In this document: piece after piece, positions 32,357 through 43,282 of the stretch
Position numbering within the stretch: position 1 is the stretch's first letter
How the letters are laid out: each line of letters starts with the position of its first letter
DNA from: Stropharia rugosoannulata
Taxonomy: Eukaryota > Basidiomycota > Agaricomycetes > Agaricales > Strophariaceae
Length of the DNA stretch: 64,000 nt
Assembly (NCBI GenBank): GCA_028532985.1
Contig: JANCIK010000010.1
Span: 310,001-374,000 of the forward strand
Direction: 5' to 3'
Position numbers and translations under genes: made by a program
The notes under the pieces: model-generated
What the model saw: only the letters and a program-made list of their open reading frames with translations
The model's database searches: none
Told to the model about the DNA's origin: nothing

Positions 32357-33553
32357 CGTAGCTCGGGGAATGAAGGAACGAGTGTTGTGGATAAAGGGAC
32401 GGGTCAAGGACGAGGCAGACGGTAAAGATGACCGGCGGCCGAACGGGGAAACTTGTAAAGACAAAAAGGGAAAAGACACTGATCGCAAGCACAGATACAC
32501 AGAACAACAGCGCCACCGGCAATGGCCGAGTTGGACAACGACCCGCCTTCCATACAGAAATCCAACAGAAATCCCCAATTATATCGCAACTTCCATCATG
32601 TGTTATAGAAACGTATGGCTGCAGCATAAACCTTTTAAACGGCCCCTGCGATCTAAAATCAGAACACAATTGTGTGCTGTGACGGAAAAATATCCAACCA
32701 GCATCCAACCGATGTCGAAAGCCACATTGAAAACTAGAAAAAGGACACGTCCTCCTTCGTGGAAAGAATATTTACCACGTAACGAATGCCGCAGACAGAC
32801 TGCTCCCCGAGCAATGGATGCCATGCACTATGTGCGATAGACAAGAGACAGAACACATGACTGACGTTGAATGACAGCTAGCATACACTGTCGTTGCTTG
32901 CCCAGGCGGCGGAGTCGTCTGAGTATCCCGTGGGGCGTCCGGCAAACGTCCGGTATTCTTCTATTCCATTGAAGTAATGTAGGGCACTGCCGTCTCTCAC
33001 CTTGCGGGGCTGCGGTGCGCATATACCCATATACATGGCTTCTGTAGCGCATGTCTGATGTCGTGCTAAGAGTGCACGGATGCCAAAGTAGTTGCCTAAT
33101 ATCGTCGAGGACCCGAAAAAGTTCCGTGCCGAGCAGCCTGAAGAAGCAGAAAGAATACGGGAAAAGAAAGCGAAGGCCTGAGATTGTGGATGCAAGCGTC
33201 TACGCCATTGGTAATGGAGGGGGCTAGCTTGAAGGAGAAGGGATAGAGGAAGGTTGGGCTTCATGAGAACTACGCTCTCGCTTACCCTTCCTCTTGGGAA
33301 TGTATGTGGCCTGTAGGCTGCAGATGTCTGAAAGAGATATAGCTAGCCTGCCTTCGCGTTGAATAATTGTGGGTGTGCCGGTCTGCCTTCACATTGAATA
33401 ACTGTGGACGTATGCCGGGGACCTCGAGGCGTAAGCATCTCATAGACGACCTATAAATCAGCTTCTGAGTTCATACTACGAGGTATGAGAGGGCATATAG
33501 TCAAAAAGAAAAGTCGGGCGGAGCAACGAGAGAAATATGATGGGGGTTGGTAA
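32357..33553. other. Upstream region of the copper transporter; uncertain ORF
   Basis: Contains the transporter promoter. A minus-strand open frame at 32878-33264 (128 codons, two Cys-bearing ends, PQPRKVRDGSALHYFNG) is possible but unsupported by splice signals or a known family. At about 33349-33420 a 36-base unit, TGCCTTCGCGTTGAATAA, is followed by a diverged second copy. The right edge is the gypsy target site CAAGG. Confidence 0.4.
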
Positions 33554-33558
33554 CAAGG

Positions 33559-34005
33559 TGTGACGACGGGCTTCTGTAAGGAGCTAGCGGACTTCAGAAG
33601 TGTGTCGGCACACGGTATTGATGAGTGTGTGGTTGCGTGTGAAGTTGTAGTGTCGAGGGGGTTGTGTTGTTCACACAGGAGAGAACGGGTGTAAAGTGTA
33701 TTCTGATTGACTACTACGCTAACTACAAACTATTTATACTAACTTACTACTTCGGGGACACGTTGTACTACGTAGAGGACACATAACATGGAAGCATATG
33801 AGAGGAACAGCACATAAGTACACATAGGCAAGAGGAGTCAGGAGACGTGGAGAAATGTAAGTAAATGACTGTGGAATATGAATAATGCAATATGCTACGT
33901 AGAATAACTCGAGCGAACACGACTTACATTGCCTGGAGGAACGGTGCCGTCTGACTCGGCGCGGAAATGACTCGGGCCGTGGGTGTGGCTATGCCAGATG
34001 CTACA
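33559..34005 (-). repeat. Gypsy 3' LTR, 447 bp
   Basis: On the minus strand it begins TGTAGCATCTGG and ends CGTCACA. A purine-rich CCAGGAGGGCGTA precedes it on the minus strand and may serve as polypurine tract. Confidence 0.93.
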
Positions 34006-34042
34006 TACGCCCTCCTGGCGTGTCGAAGAAACGCCACATGGA

Positions 34043-34819
34043 TTAGGTGGAGTGATCAGCGTGGGCTTCGATCACAAGGCGTCGTGTATGTCCTACACGA
34101 GGGTCGTACCGAGCCTTCTTGCGAGGTGGTGCGCGAATTGGTCCTGCGGAACTTCCTTGCTCCGTGAGTAAGGTGCTCGGATGCGGGCTCGGATAGATGA
34201 GGTAAGAAGGGATGCCGAATTGATTGAGTCGAGGTGAGAGTCCATTAGCCAAGACCTGTCCGGTAGAGTAGTCCACGAGAGCAAATATAACGCCTTGCCG
34301 TTGGTAATGGGCCGCTGCATTAAAGAAGGCTGCGAAGGTTACATAACCGACCGGAATGGTATCTGTGTCCTTGATGCCTCGACGGATAGTAGCGTCGGCT
34401 GCAATGAAAAGAGCAATCTGTCCGACGTGCACAGACAGTCGTCCCTCGCTAGCAGGATCCTTAAGATCGATGGAGACAAGTGATGATCGAGAGAGGTAAG
34501 GATGAGTGTCCAACAAGGTGAACTGCAAGTTGGGCGGTGGAATACCATCGATGTTAGCTCGTATGACGGCCATAGACTCGGGGTCCAACGAATTTTCGGG
34601 CTGGATAAATGCCATTTCTGGGAGATCGACTGTTGTAGAGGTCGAATAGAGCATCGGTTGAGTAAAGAAAGGATTTTGCTCAGCGTTTAATCCTTCGGGA
34701 GTGGCACCGGTTGACGGATGAGGCGTAGAGCAATGAGGACGAGTAACATGATCGATGTCCATGGAAGTTTGAAGCGACGGGGTGTTTGGAGGCGTAAGAG
34801 GATTATGGGGTGCATTCAT
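34043..34819 (-). CDS. Third ORF of the gypsy element, function unknown
   Basis: 258 codons between pol and the 3' LTR, in the same direction. The N-terminus is Pro/Thr/Ser-rich (PHNPLTPPNTPSLQ) and the middle looks folded (RLSVHVGQIALFIAADATIRR, with YVTFAAFFNAAAHY). The basic C-terminal part, PPRKKARYDP, resembles a nuclear localisation signal. There is no signal peptide or transmembrane helix, so it is not envelope-like. Since the LTRs and the other ORFs are intact, this frame is probably maintained with the element. It could be a capsid helper, a nucleic-acid-binding factor or a captured host fragment; I do not recognise it. Confidence 0.65.
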   Translation of the reverse strand: MNAPHNPLTPPNTPSLQTSMDIDHVTRPHCSTPHPSTGATPEGLNAEQNPFFTQPMLYSTSTTVDLPEMAFIQPENSLDPESMAVIRANIDGIPPPNLQFTLLDTHPYLSRSSLVSIDLKDPASEGRLSVHVGQIALFIAADATIRRGIKDTDTIPVGYVTFAAFFNAAAHYQRQGVIFALVDYSTGQVLANGLSPRLNQFGIPSYLIYPSPHPSTLLTEQGSSAGPIRAPPRKKARYDPRVGHTRRLVIEAHADHST

Positions 34820-34884
34820 TGAGATGTCGTCTGTGTTTTGGGTTTTGGATCGCAGTAGATAATTTGGTTAACTGGTGACATGTT

Positions 34885-37800
34885 TTATAGGTTGACTGAC
34901 GCATTGATATTGCCTAGTTCAATTTGTGGATCGTGTCGTGGCATAGCAGCGGTGCCAAGTGGTAATTGTGCGATGTTTTCGACACTAAGGAGTTGTAAGT
35001 ACTCCATTAAGGCATTAAGATGTTGAATCTTTGCGTATGGTAGCCAAGTGACGTCTCCTGCCTTCCATTGAATCTGGAAGTAGGAGTCATATCCTTTACC
35101 TGCATGCCCAATAATTTTTTCTACAGCCCATTCAGGCTCTGCTTCGTCTCCATGCCCCAGTTGCTCCACTGTTCGTCCAGGGAAGAGCCTATCATCATTT
35201 GGGACGTGTATTCGCAGTAATGAAGCATGGAACACATTGTGAACTCCACGTCTACTCAAGTGTTGTGGTAATTTAATTTTATATGAGTAATTACCGAAGT
35301 CCTGTATGATTTCATAGGGTCCAATGTACTTGGGGATTAGTTTTCGTGCTAGTCCTGTTGGAAAGGAAATGTTCTTTGTTGAGATATACACCAGGTCTCC
35401 TTGTTTAAATGGAACCATTCTTCGATGTTTGTTTGCGTCCTTGGTTTGCTTGACCCGAGCTGCGAGAATGGCATCATGAGCAGCCATGATAGCCACTTTC
35501 CTTTGAAGTGCAAAGTTTCGTATACTCGGGAACTCAGTCCTTGGAGCAGATGTCCAAATCATAGGTTGTGGCATGTATCCCGTGCTCAGGAAGAATGGTG
35601 CATAGCCAGTGCTTGATGATCTAGCCGAGTTAAGTGCGAATTCCAAACTAGGTAACTTCGCTACCCAATTGGTTTGTTTGTCATTCACACACTGACGCAG
35701 CATTTGTGTAATCGTCCTGTTGGCTCGCTCAGTTGACCCATCGCTTTCTGGGTGATAGGCACTCGAAAGATTGAGCTTGGTTCCCATTAGATTATGTAAA
35801 GTAGTCCAAAATGTACTTGTAAACAGTACATCTCGGTCACTAATAATGTGCTTTGGGAGCCCGTGTAATTTGTACACATGCTCGAACATGAGTTCTGCCA
35901 TATCAGCGGCAGTGTACGTGATCTTGCTTGGGACTAAGTGGATCATGGCGCTGAATAAATCAATTATTACAGCTATTTGGTTGAAAGTGCCATCTCTATT
36001 GGATGATTCTGGCAGCGGCCCCACGAAATCCACTCCTATCGACTCCCAGGGTCGAGATGGAATTTTCAAAGGATTTAATAATCCATAGGGTCGCTGATTG
36101 CTGGGTTTGCTTCGTTTGCATGTTGTACATGTCATACAAAACGCTGTTACATCAGAGGCCATTTCTTTCCACCATACTTGAGCTCGCAAATAGATTAAAG
36201 TTTTTACCGCACCCAGATGTGCTAGGAGAGAATGAGCTTCTGAAATAATTATCTCTCTCAGATTTCGTCCCTGCACAATAATTTTTGGTATGCATAAAAC
36301 CCTTTCTCCTTTCTCCTTCAAATATATTAACTCGTGTTCTAGCTGGAAGTTTTTGAAGTGTCTTGGCGACTCTAGAATCTTCTGAAAGAAAGAGTCCTCC
36401 GAGTAACGGTTTTTAATTTCTTTTTCAAGATTTATCCCGCCCTCCGCTTGGGATAATACCTTTATTAACGTCTTTTGGTAAGTCTCAGGCTCCACAAATG
36501 ATTCGTTAACTTGGGGAGTTACTGAGTCTGATTCTTCTTCTCTTTCTTTGTTTACTGATTGTTCTGCTCTCTTTTCTAGTTGCACATTATTTGTTGTATT
36601 TTTACTGCTACCACTCCCGCCCTCCTTTCGTTCTCGAGGTCCCTTGAGAATGAAACGAGATTGCATACGTGCCGCAAATTCACGGCTTGTCTCAGGGCGT
36701 CCAGTGTCAGCAGGTACAGGTTTCTTCCTCGGCTTGTGTGGGAGTGCAGATTTTTTACCTTGACGCGCAGTTATGGCATATACTGCTTGTGTCAGGTCAG
36801 GTGAATCAGGGCGATCCGCCATTGTGGCGTATTCAATATCGGCCCGAGAAGTTGTATGCGTGTCATTAGAATACATGCGCGACAGGGCATCTGCCATGAC
36901 ATTCTCTGAACCAGGTATGTAGAGGATGTCGAAGTCAAATATTCCAATTTTTTCGCACCAGCGTGCTTGCCGTCCAGACAGATTCTGTTGACGCAGTAAG
37001 TGAATCAGTCCTTTGTGATCTGTTACCCACTTAAATTTTGCGCCTTGTAAAATATCTCTATGACGTAACATTGTTTCAATGCCTGCCAACATTTCAATTT
37101 CGTGCACTGGGTAATTCTGCTGGGCAGCAGATAATTTTGCTGAGTAGAAAGCCGCTACCTTCGCAGTTTTCCATTCAGGTCCCTGGCTGATGACGCCAGA
37201 GACTCCAGTTGCACACCCATCGGTAATCATCCAGATAGGCGGTGCGTCAGATCCATATTGCAGTGGCACACGTCGATGTTCCCGTGCTTGTTGCGTAAGA
37301 CGCTTGATTTCGTCAAATGCACGTTGATGTGTTGGTTCCCATCGAAAGGAAACTGTATCTCCAGTGAGAGTACTTAGTAGTCCCATGGGTATGCGTACAG
37401 TAGGGATATCATCTGCAAGGTATCCCACGGAACCAAGAAATCCTCGCAATAGGTCGCGATTGGTTGGTGTCTTCCAATTTATTACTGAATCAACTTTATT
37501 AGGATCCATTTGGATGCCATTATCATCCACAATACATCCGAGTATTTTGAGTACCGGCTCCAAGAAGTGGAGCTTGCTCTGACTCAGGTAAAGCTGTTCT
37601 TTTGTTAGAACATCTATTATTAGCTTCACGTGTTCAATGTGTTCTTGCAACGTATTAGAGTAAATGATTATGTCGTCCAAATATATGTCCATGAATCGGC
37701 CAATGTACGGAGAGAATATGTGGTTCATGAGAGATTGGTATGTTGCTGGAGCATTACAGTCTCCAATTTGTATGACTAAACTTTCTATATTTCCATCTGG

Positions 37801-38748
37801 TGTAGTGACGGCTGTACGATCAACATGTTCTGGCTGAATACGTATTTGTTCGTAAGCATCTTTACCATCCATAGATGACCGAAAAGGATGGGCAGCCGCT
37901 CGTCGTAATATTCCTTCTGGGTCGGGTAAAGGTGACGTCATTTTATGGGTGTTATTATTACGCTCACGCAAGTCAACCACAGTGCGTAGTGCGGGCGGTT
38001 CTCCCTTGCCTCGTGGCTTGGGTATCATCATCATTGGCACTGTGTTGCGTGAATTAGTAATGCGCCAGCGGCCTGTCTTGAGGTATGCGTTCCGTTTTTC
38101 TGTCCATTCTTTACGGAATGCGTCAGGACATCGAGACGGTCGCCATTTGTAAATGCGATGTTCATCAATTAGTGGGATCGTATGGTTGATGTCGCGTAAG
38201 GGTGGTAACCCCGTTTGTAGAGCAGTTTTGCACAATGGTTCTGCATAATTCATGAGTTCTGCGCGCGCACGTGTGATGTCATCTTGAGGTACCATTAGGG
38301 CACGTGCGGCTATAGCTGCTGTTGCTTCTCCAGTCATAGGTGCAGCATGTGTGCTTCCAATAGTTACGGAAATAGGATTCATAGTAAGGCTAATGTTATG
38401 TTGATATAGCCACGGCGTTCCTAAAATAACATCATATTGTGATATGTTAATCACATCGAAAGTGCGTTCTTCTGAGATGGATTCATATTCAAGGTGTGCT
38501 GTGGTTCGATAATTAATTTTAGAGCGAGAGCCTTGAACTGCTAATTGCACAGTTAGTGGCTTTTCGAGCTCTAGCTTTTTGAGGTGTAATTGATCTGCTG
38601 TTGTAGAAGACACAAAGTCTCCCAGAGATCCGGAATCAAGTAGTGCACGTACAGGTTGTTGATTTAATGTAATGGTGATAATAACAGGTTTAGGCACGAT
38701 TCGAGCTGCTTTAACTTGTGCAGCGTTTCTTTGAATTGCTGGATACAT
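34885..38748 (-). CDS. Gypsy Pol polyprotein with chromodomain
   Basis: 1287 residues. Domains in order: aspartic protease ALLDSGSLGDF (Asp38), reverse transcriptase with LRTVVDLRERN and YLDDIII (about 355), RNase H with ITDGCATG and VTDHKGLI, a glycine-poor linker, integrase with the HHCC finger (CMTCTTCKRSK, about 870), VDFVGPLPES, SDRDVLF and the Glu in ESDGSTERAN, and a C-terminal chromodomain (WAVEKIIGH, then FQIQWKAGDVTWLPY, about 1200-1245). The chromodomain makes it a chromovirus, a group that often targets marked chromatin. Pol is in a different frame from gag. Its frame stays open across the gag stop (QQLLSALPLAG), so expression by frameshift or reinitiation is possible. Confidence 0.95.
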   Translation of the reverse strand: MYPAIQRNAAQVKAARIVPKPVIITITLNQQPVRALLDSGSLGDFVSSTTADQLHLKKLELEKPLTVQLAVQGSRSKINYRTTAHLEYESISEERTFDVINISQYDVILGTPWLYQHNISLTMNPISVTIGSTHAAPMTGEATAAIAARALMVPQDDITRARAELMNYAEPLCKTALQTGLPPLRDINHTIPLIDEHRIYKWRPSRCPDAFRKEWTEKRNAYLKTGRWRITNSRNTVPMMMIPKPRGKGEPPALRTVVDLRERNNNTHKMTSPLPDPEGILRRAAAHPFRSSMDGKDAYEQIRIQPEHVDRTAVTTPDGNIESLVIQIGDCNAPATYQSLMNHIFSPYIGRFMDIYLDDIIIYSNTLQEHIEHVKLIIDVLTKEQLYLSQSKLHFLEPVLKILGCIVDDNGIQMDPNKVDSVINWKTPTNRDLLRGFLGSVGYLADDIPTVRIPMGLLSTLTGDTVSFRWEPTHQRAFDEIKRLTQQAREHRRVPLQYGSDAPPIWMITDGCATGVSGVISQGPEWKTAKVAAFYSAKLSAAQQNYPVHEIEMLAGIETMLRHRDILQGAKFKWVTDHKGLIHLLRQQNLSGRQARWCEKIGIFDFDILYIPGSENVMADALSRMYSNDTHTTSRADIEYATMADRPDSPDLTQAVYAITARQGKKSALPHKPRKKPVPADTGRPETSREFAARMQSRFILKGPRERKEGGSGSSKNTTNNVQLEKRAEQSVNKEREEESDSVTPQVNESFVEPETYQKTLIKVLSQAEGGINLEKEIKNRYSEDSFFQKILESPRHFKNFQLEHELIYLKEKGERVLCIPKIIVQGRNLREIIISEAHSLLAHLGAVKTLIYLRAQVWWKEMASDVTAFCMTCTTCKRSKPSNQRPYGLLNPLKIPSRPWESIGVDFVGPLPESSNRDGTFNQIAVIIDLFSAMIHLVPSKITYTAADMAELMFEHVYKLHGLPKHIISDRDVLFTSTFWTTLHNLMGTKLNLSSAYHPESDGSTERANRTITQMLRQCVNDKQTNWVAKLPSLEFALNSARSSSTGYAPFFLSTGYMPQPMIWTSAPRTEFPSIRNFALQRKVAIMAAHDAILAARVKQTKDANKHRRMVPFKQGDLVYISTKNISFPTGLARKLIPKYIGPYEIIQDFGNYSYKIKLPQHLSRRGVHNVFHASLLRIHVPNDDRLFPGRTVEQLGHGDEAEPEWAVEKIIGHAGKGYDSYFQIQWKAGDVTWLPYAKIQHLNALMEYLQLLSVENIAQLPLGTAAMPRHDPQIELGNINASVNL

Positions 38749-38786
38749 ACCGTTGGGGATTTGTGCACCTGCCAGTGGCAGAGCGC

Positions 38787-41700
38787 TTAGTAATTGTTGG
38801 CCACAATGTTGGTCTGGTTTGATCGAAAAACCGGAACTGTTACTCCTTCCCCTTCTTCGTTAGATATTTCCCTGCGTGTTTCCACGTGTATGTCCATTTC
38901 GTCGTCTGTGATGGGATTATATCTTACAAAGAAATTGTCTTCTGGCCCTGATACAGACATATGGAATAATCTAGACTGATACCACCCTTCGAGATTGAGA
39001 TTGATATGGGTAAGGTAATTTCTAGGCAAGTACCAAATACGTCTACATATTTGATCTTCAAATAGTATTTGTTGCACATTCTCCGGATCCCATCGTACCC
39101 TACACCGGCGTCTACGGATAGCTCCATATGGTTGATCACGAAGGTATGGTCGTCCACGCTCAATAAGCTGTTCTAGTTTGCGCTCGAGCAATGGACCTAT
39201 TGATTCATGATGTTCGGTCCTCCATGATGTGGGTAAGGAATGCCCTGAATATACTGCACAACGATAGGCATATTCCAGTGCCGGTTGAAAACTAGGATAT
39301 GTAAGATGTTCATTGTCGAAGAATGTAGTAACATTACGCTTCTTATCTTTGATCAGGTGTCCTTGCGGCGTGTAGGCTTCGATTACAAAGCGGTCTTCAT
39401 TTGTCCAGTGCGGACGATCCCCAGGATAATGTCCGCCTGTTTCCAGTATTTTGATAAGCAATGGAGATAGTATATCTCCAATTATAGAATCCGGGCGCAA
39501 TGACCGTCCTTCAACGCTTAAGTGCCATTGATAAGCTTCTTCCGTGGGAAAGTCTCCTCGGTCTGGAAATGGTAACTCCAGAAGGTCGGATAGAGTTAGT
39601 TCTTGCTGTGGCGGTGTGTGTACATGTTCAACTGCCTGTCGAGGAACACGGATGACAAATGATTCATCTGTATGGGGTGACAGTGATTGTTGTGGCCTGG
39701 CTTCATCCGGACTATGTGGTGTATCTTCTCCATGTATATGTCCGTTGACCATTATTGAATGACATATAATTTGATGGGGTGTATTTCTGAGCTCAGGATG
39801 AGCTGAGAAAATAGTTGCCTCGTCTGCTTCAATATCTGATTCCAGTATATCATATTCCATGTCACTTGCCTCGCTTTCGGTTACTGACTGTAAATCAGGC
39901 ATGTCAATATCTGTCTGATTGTCTGAATCAGTGCTACTTAGCGAGAGAATAGAATTGATGTCCCAGTTTTCCGATGTATGTTTTCGTTTTTGTACATACC
40001 AGAGGCATAAGTCGAGATCAGGATTGGCTAGTTCTTGAATAGAAATATTGATGGGGTCGTCATAGTCTTCATCCAGTATTGTCCATCGCATATATGCACT
40101 TGGTATCACATTAAATCGTGTGTCGTCATCAATGTTTGCGTGTTGTGTGGGATATAATTCTGTAATACCACTGCGTAGGACTAATGTGGCATTATAGGCG
40201 TAGGCATCTCCCAGGGTAAGTGAATATTTACGGCGGTTATTGTCTGATCCGGTAAATGTTTCACACAGGTTGGCATACCATTCCCCAATGCGAAAGAATG
40301 AGTGTCGTAATGCTTCCCCTGATAATGCGTCATAGCGACGGTATTCAATGTCAAAGACGTAGAATGTGTCATGTTGATAGGGACTGCGGATCACGCGAAA
40401 GCGTTCATGCTCAGAGTCACCGTATTTTAATGAAAAGGGTGCATCTCCTGGATAGGGAACTTCGATCTCTAGAGCATTTTGGGCGCCTAATAAGATTGCA
40501 TCTCCAAGTCTACGTTGGCGTGGTAAATGTGGGTTATATTGATGCTTCCAGTATGTGTGTGGGTGTTTATTGATTAACTCCCATGCTTCGTCATTTGGTT
40601 CCATAGCAATCATTCCTAGTGGTATGTCGTCTGTTTCTTCTAGTAGAATAAACTCGCCATCTTCTTCTCCTTCGATTTCAATATTAAATGCTGGAATTCC
40701 GGGTGGTTTGGAGCTGGATGCACGAACATTACTTCGCTTTGGACAATTGCGTGACATGTGTCCTTCTTCTTTGCAATTAAAACATTTGCCCGCTGCCAGC
40801 AGCTGAGTGCGTTCTTCAGGAGATATGCGTGGGAATGATTGCGGTGTAGTACGAGGTCGAGGTGTGGTATTTCGTTCAGAGGGATTGCCTGGTCGAGGTG
40901 TGTATCCCCTTCCCCAATTTGGATTGTGTGGTCTAACCGAATTTTCTCGGCTATTAAATCGTCTAGTTGGAGTGGAGTATCGTCCATTGTTCCTGAAGGG
41001 TCCTCGTTCTTGATTGTTTAGTCTAGTATCCCGCGGGCGTGGCTGTACGTGTGGCTGGCGGGAACTAACTTCACTGGGTTTTGAGGTTCGGTTAGGTCGA
41101 TTGGAGGTAATGTTTTCCGCGATTTCGATTGTCTCTGCTTGGCTGACTACTTCTTCCCAGGTAGATATTTCTGGGTTGTAATGATCACGCCAGAGACTTT
41201 GTTGTATAGATGTACGTAGTCCATCCCATAATTTAATAACTTGTTCACGCTCACTTACCATACCTATTAAGTTGAATAGTTCTTCCAACTCATGTACATA
41301 GGCAGATACTGAACGATGATCCTGGAAACAACGTTTAAGTCGCTTCCGTTGCTCCATTCTGAAGTTTATTGGGAAACAGAAATTAAATAGCTCAGTAAAG
41401 AAATCACCCAAACTCCACTGATGGAAGTCCGAGGATACTTTCTGAGTGTAGAAATCATAAGCTGTCCCCGTCATGTAAAAAGATAATACAAAGGCTTGTC
41501 GTGATGTAGGTACTCGTCCGTCCGTAACATACGCCGTCCCTTCAATTACAAAACGGTTGTATTGTCTTGAGTCCGGGGTTCCATCGTATTCTTTGGGCGG
41601 AATTGGTTTCAAAGTGGATCGTTTATGTCCTCGTCGTTTTAGTGGGTTTGATTTCGACTGTTTGGGGAATCGAGGTCCTCGCGATCGTCTTCCAGGTCCA

Positions 41701-42677
41701 TCACTATCTGATCCTTCTGATTCAGAGCTTGATGGGTCGCTGTCCGGGTTGTGCGACATGCGTAGTCGTTCCATATTCGCGAGAGTCTTCCCAAGATAGC
41801 TATTTTTGGCTATCTGATTGATAGGTCGATTGTCGGGATATCGTGGTGTCTGCTCATGCATGGGTTCGGCGGTGTCTGGTCGCGGATTGTGGGGTTTCTG
41901 CGGTTGTGGGTTAGTATTTACCTTAGTGTAGCTGTTTAATAATTGCTCCTGTAATTGAGGGTTATATTCTTCATCAGTAAAATTAATACCTCCCCAGTTA
42001 CGGGGATCTGGACCTTTGCCTTTGTTTTTGGACGGTCCCTCTCCTCTTGATTCATCAGAAGAGCTGTCATGTTGTACATTACCTTTGGCGCGTGTCTTCT
42101 GGTGTCGATTACGAAGGTGCGCACGTTGTTCTTCGGTTAAGCGGTTTTCTGCTTGCTGCAAGATTTCTTCAGTATTATAATCGAGATTTAAACGCTCACC
42201 TTGCTCCCCTGATTCAACAGGTGGTCCTCCTACAGTATTCCTTCGTGGACTTTGTGGTCTAATCTCCACTGGAGGTAATAGTGGTCTTCTGTCATTACTT
42301 TCTTGACTTTGACTACGGCGTGGGAACGGCGCTGCAGGCCTTGGCTGCGCCGGTTGTGGCGGTTCGAGGGATTCTTCGTCCCGTTGTTCATTCTGGGTCC
42401 ATGGGTCACCGGTGTACTGGAGTTTGTTTATGAAAACTCCAGAACTTCCCATGGAAGTGTCAGTGGCACGTAATTCTTGAGCAAGACTCACCTGAGTCTC
42501 TTCCTTTGTTTCGGCATCGATGCTTGATGGCGCAGCAACCGTGGGAACTACCCCGGATCTGCCTCTTCGTACTCCGGCTGCACTTTGTGGGCGCATGTTA
42601 TCGTCATCGGTATTCGTGGTGCGTGTTGAACGGGTTTTGCGGGCTGCCGCCAATGCACTAGGTCGTTGTGACATCAT
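38787..42677 (-). CDS. Gypsy Gag with long C-terminal extension
   Basis: 1296 residues, much longer than usual for Gag. The N-terminal third is low-complexity (Pro/Arg/Gln/Ser). The capsid-like retrotransposon Gag domain is at about 380-500 (SFYMTGTAYDFY, LFNLIGMVSEREQ). The zinc knuckle CFNCKEEGHMSRNC is near 631. About 650 residues follow it, containing acidic stretches and segments such as WYANLCETF and WYQSRLFHMSVSG, with no family I recognise. The gene ends NIVANNY, 38 bases before the pol ATG. Loss of a stop between gag and a second gene, or an added accessory domain, would explain the length. Confidence 0.9.
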   Translation of the reverse strand: MMSQRPSALAAARKTRSTRTTNTDDDNMRPQSAAGVRRGRSGVVPTVAAPSSIDAETKEETQVSLAQELRATDTSMGSSGVFINKLQYTGDPWTQNEQRDEESLEPPQPAQPRPAAPFPRRSQSQESNDRRPLLPPVEIRPQSPRRNTVGGPPVESGEQGERLNLDYNTEEILQQAENRLTEEQRAHLRNRHQKTRAKGNVQHDSSSDESRGEGPSKNKGKGPDPRNWGGINFTDEEYNPQLQEQLLNSYTKVNTNPQPQKPHNPRPDTAEPMHEQTPRYPDNRPINQIAKNSYLGKTLANMERLRMSHNPDSDPSSSESEGSDSDGPGRRSRGPRFPKQSKSNPLKRRGHKRSTLKPIPPKEYDGTPDSRQYNRFVIEGTAYVTDGRVPTSRQAFVLSFYMTGTAYDFYTQKVSSDFHQWSLGDFFTELFNFCFPINFRMEQRKRLKRCFQDHRSVSAYVHELEELFNLIGMVSEREQVIKLWDGLRTSIQQSLWRDHYNPEISTWEEVVSQAETIEIAENITSNRPNRTSKPSEVSSRQPHVQPRPRDTRLNNQERGPFRNNGRYSTPTRRFNSRENSVRPHNPNWGRGYTPRPGNPSERNTTPRPRTTPQSFPRISPEERTQLLAAGKCFNCKEEGHMSRNCPKRSNVRASSSKPPGIPAFNIEIEGEEDGEFILLEETDDIPLGMIAMEPNDEAWELINKHPHTYWKHQYNPHLPRQRRLGDAILLGAQNALEIEVPYPGDAPFSLKYGDSEHERFRVIRSPYQHDTFYVFDIEYRRYDALSGEALRHSFFRIGEWYANLCETFTGSDNNRRKYSLTLGDAYAYNATLVLRSGITELYPTQHANIDDDTRFNVIPSAYMRWTILDEDYDDPINISIQELANPDLDLCLWYVQKRKHTSENWDINSILSLSSTDSDNQTDIDMPDLQSVTESEASDMEYDILESDIEADEATIFSAHPELRNTPHQIICHSIMVNGHIHGEDTPHSPDEARPQQSLSPHTDESFVIRVPRQAVEHVHTPPQQELTLSDLLELPFPDRGDFPTEEAYQWHLSVEGRSLRPDSIIGDILSPLLIKILETGGHYPGDRPHWTNEDRFVIEAYTPQGHLIKDKKRNVTTFFDNEHLTYPSFQPALEYAYRCAVYSGHSLPTSWRTEHHESIGPLLERKLEQLIERGRPYLRDQPYGAIRRRRCRVRWDPENVQQILFEDQICRRIWYLPRNYLTHINLNLEGWYQSRLFHMSVSGPEDNFFVRYNPITDDEMDIHVETRREISNEEGEGVTVPVFRSNQTNIVANNY

Positions 42678-42835
42678 TTTCGGTTGTGAAATAATTGTTG
42701 GTCGACTGTTGACGGACTGTATGGGTGATCAAACCTTTACAAGTCTTGTTCGTAGTCGGTATTGGTGAGTTATTTGTAGTTAGTCGAGTTTGTAGTTTCG
42801 GTAGTAGACAATTGGTATTATCTACGTTCAAAATA

Positions 42836-43282
42836 TGTGACGACGGGCTTCTGTAAGGAGCTAGCGGACTTCAGAAGTGTGTCGGCACACGGTATTGATG
42901 AGTGTGTGGTTGCGTGTGAAGTTGTAGTGTCGAGGGGGTTGTGTTGTTCACACAGGAGAGAACGGGTGTAAAGTGTATTCTGATTGACTACTACGCTAAC
43001 TACAAACTATTTATACTAACTTACTACTTCGGGGACACGTTGTACTACGTAGAGGACACATAACATGGAAGCATATGAGAGGAACAGCACATAAGTACAC
43101 ATAGGCAAGAGGAGTCAGGAGACGTGGAGAAATGTAAGTAAATGACTGTGGAATATGAATAATGCAATATGCTACGTAGAATAACTCGAGCGAACACGAC
43201 TTACATTGCCTGGAGGAACGGTGCCGTCTGACTCGGCGCGGAAATGACTCGGGCCGTGGGTGTGGCTATGCCAGATGCTACA
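42836..43282 (-). repeat. Gypsy 5' LTR, 447 bp
   Basis: Identical by eye to the left LTR. It carries the active promoter for the minus-strand transcript. No clear tRNA primer match is seen in the bases that follow it on the minus strand (TATTTTGAACGTAG). Confidence 0.93.
43008..43015 (-). promoter_or_regulatory. TATA box in the gypsy 5' LTR
   Basis: TATAAATA on the minus strand, in the middle of the LTR, placed to start transcription towards gag. Confidence 0.6.

Noticed and set aside
33349..33420. Tandem repeat before the gypsy element
   Set aside because: Only two diverged copies of about 36 bases; no link to a function or element end.
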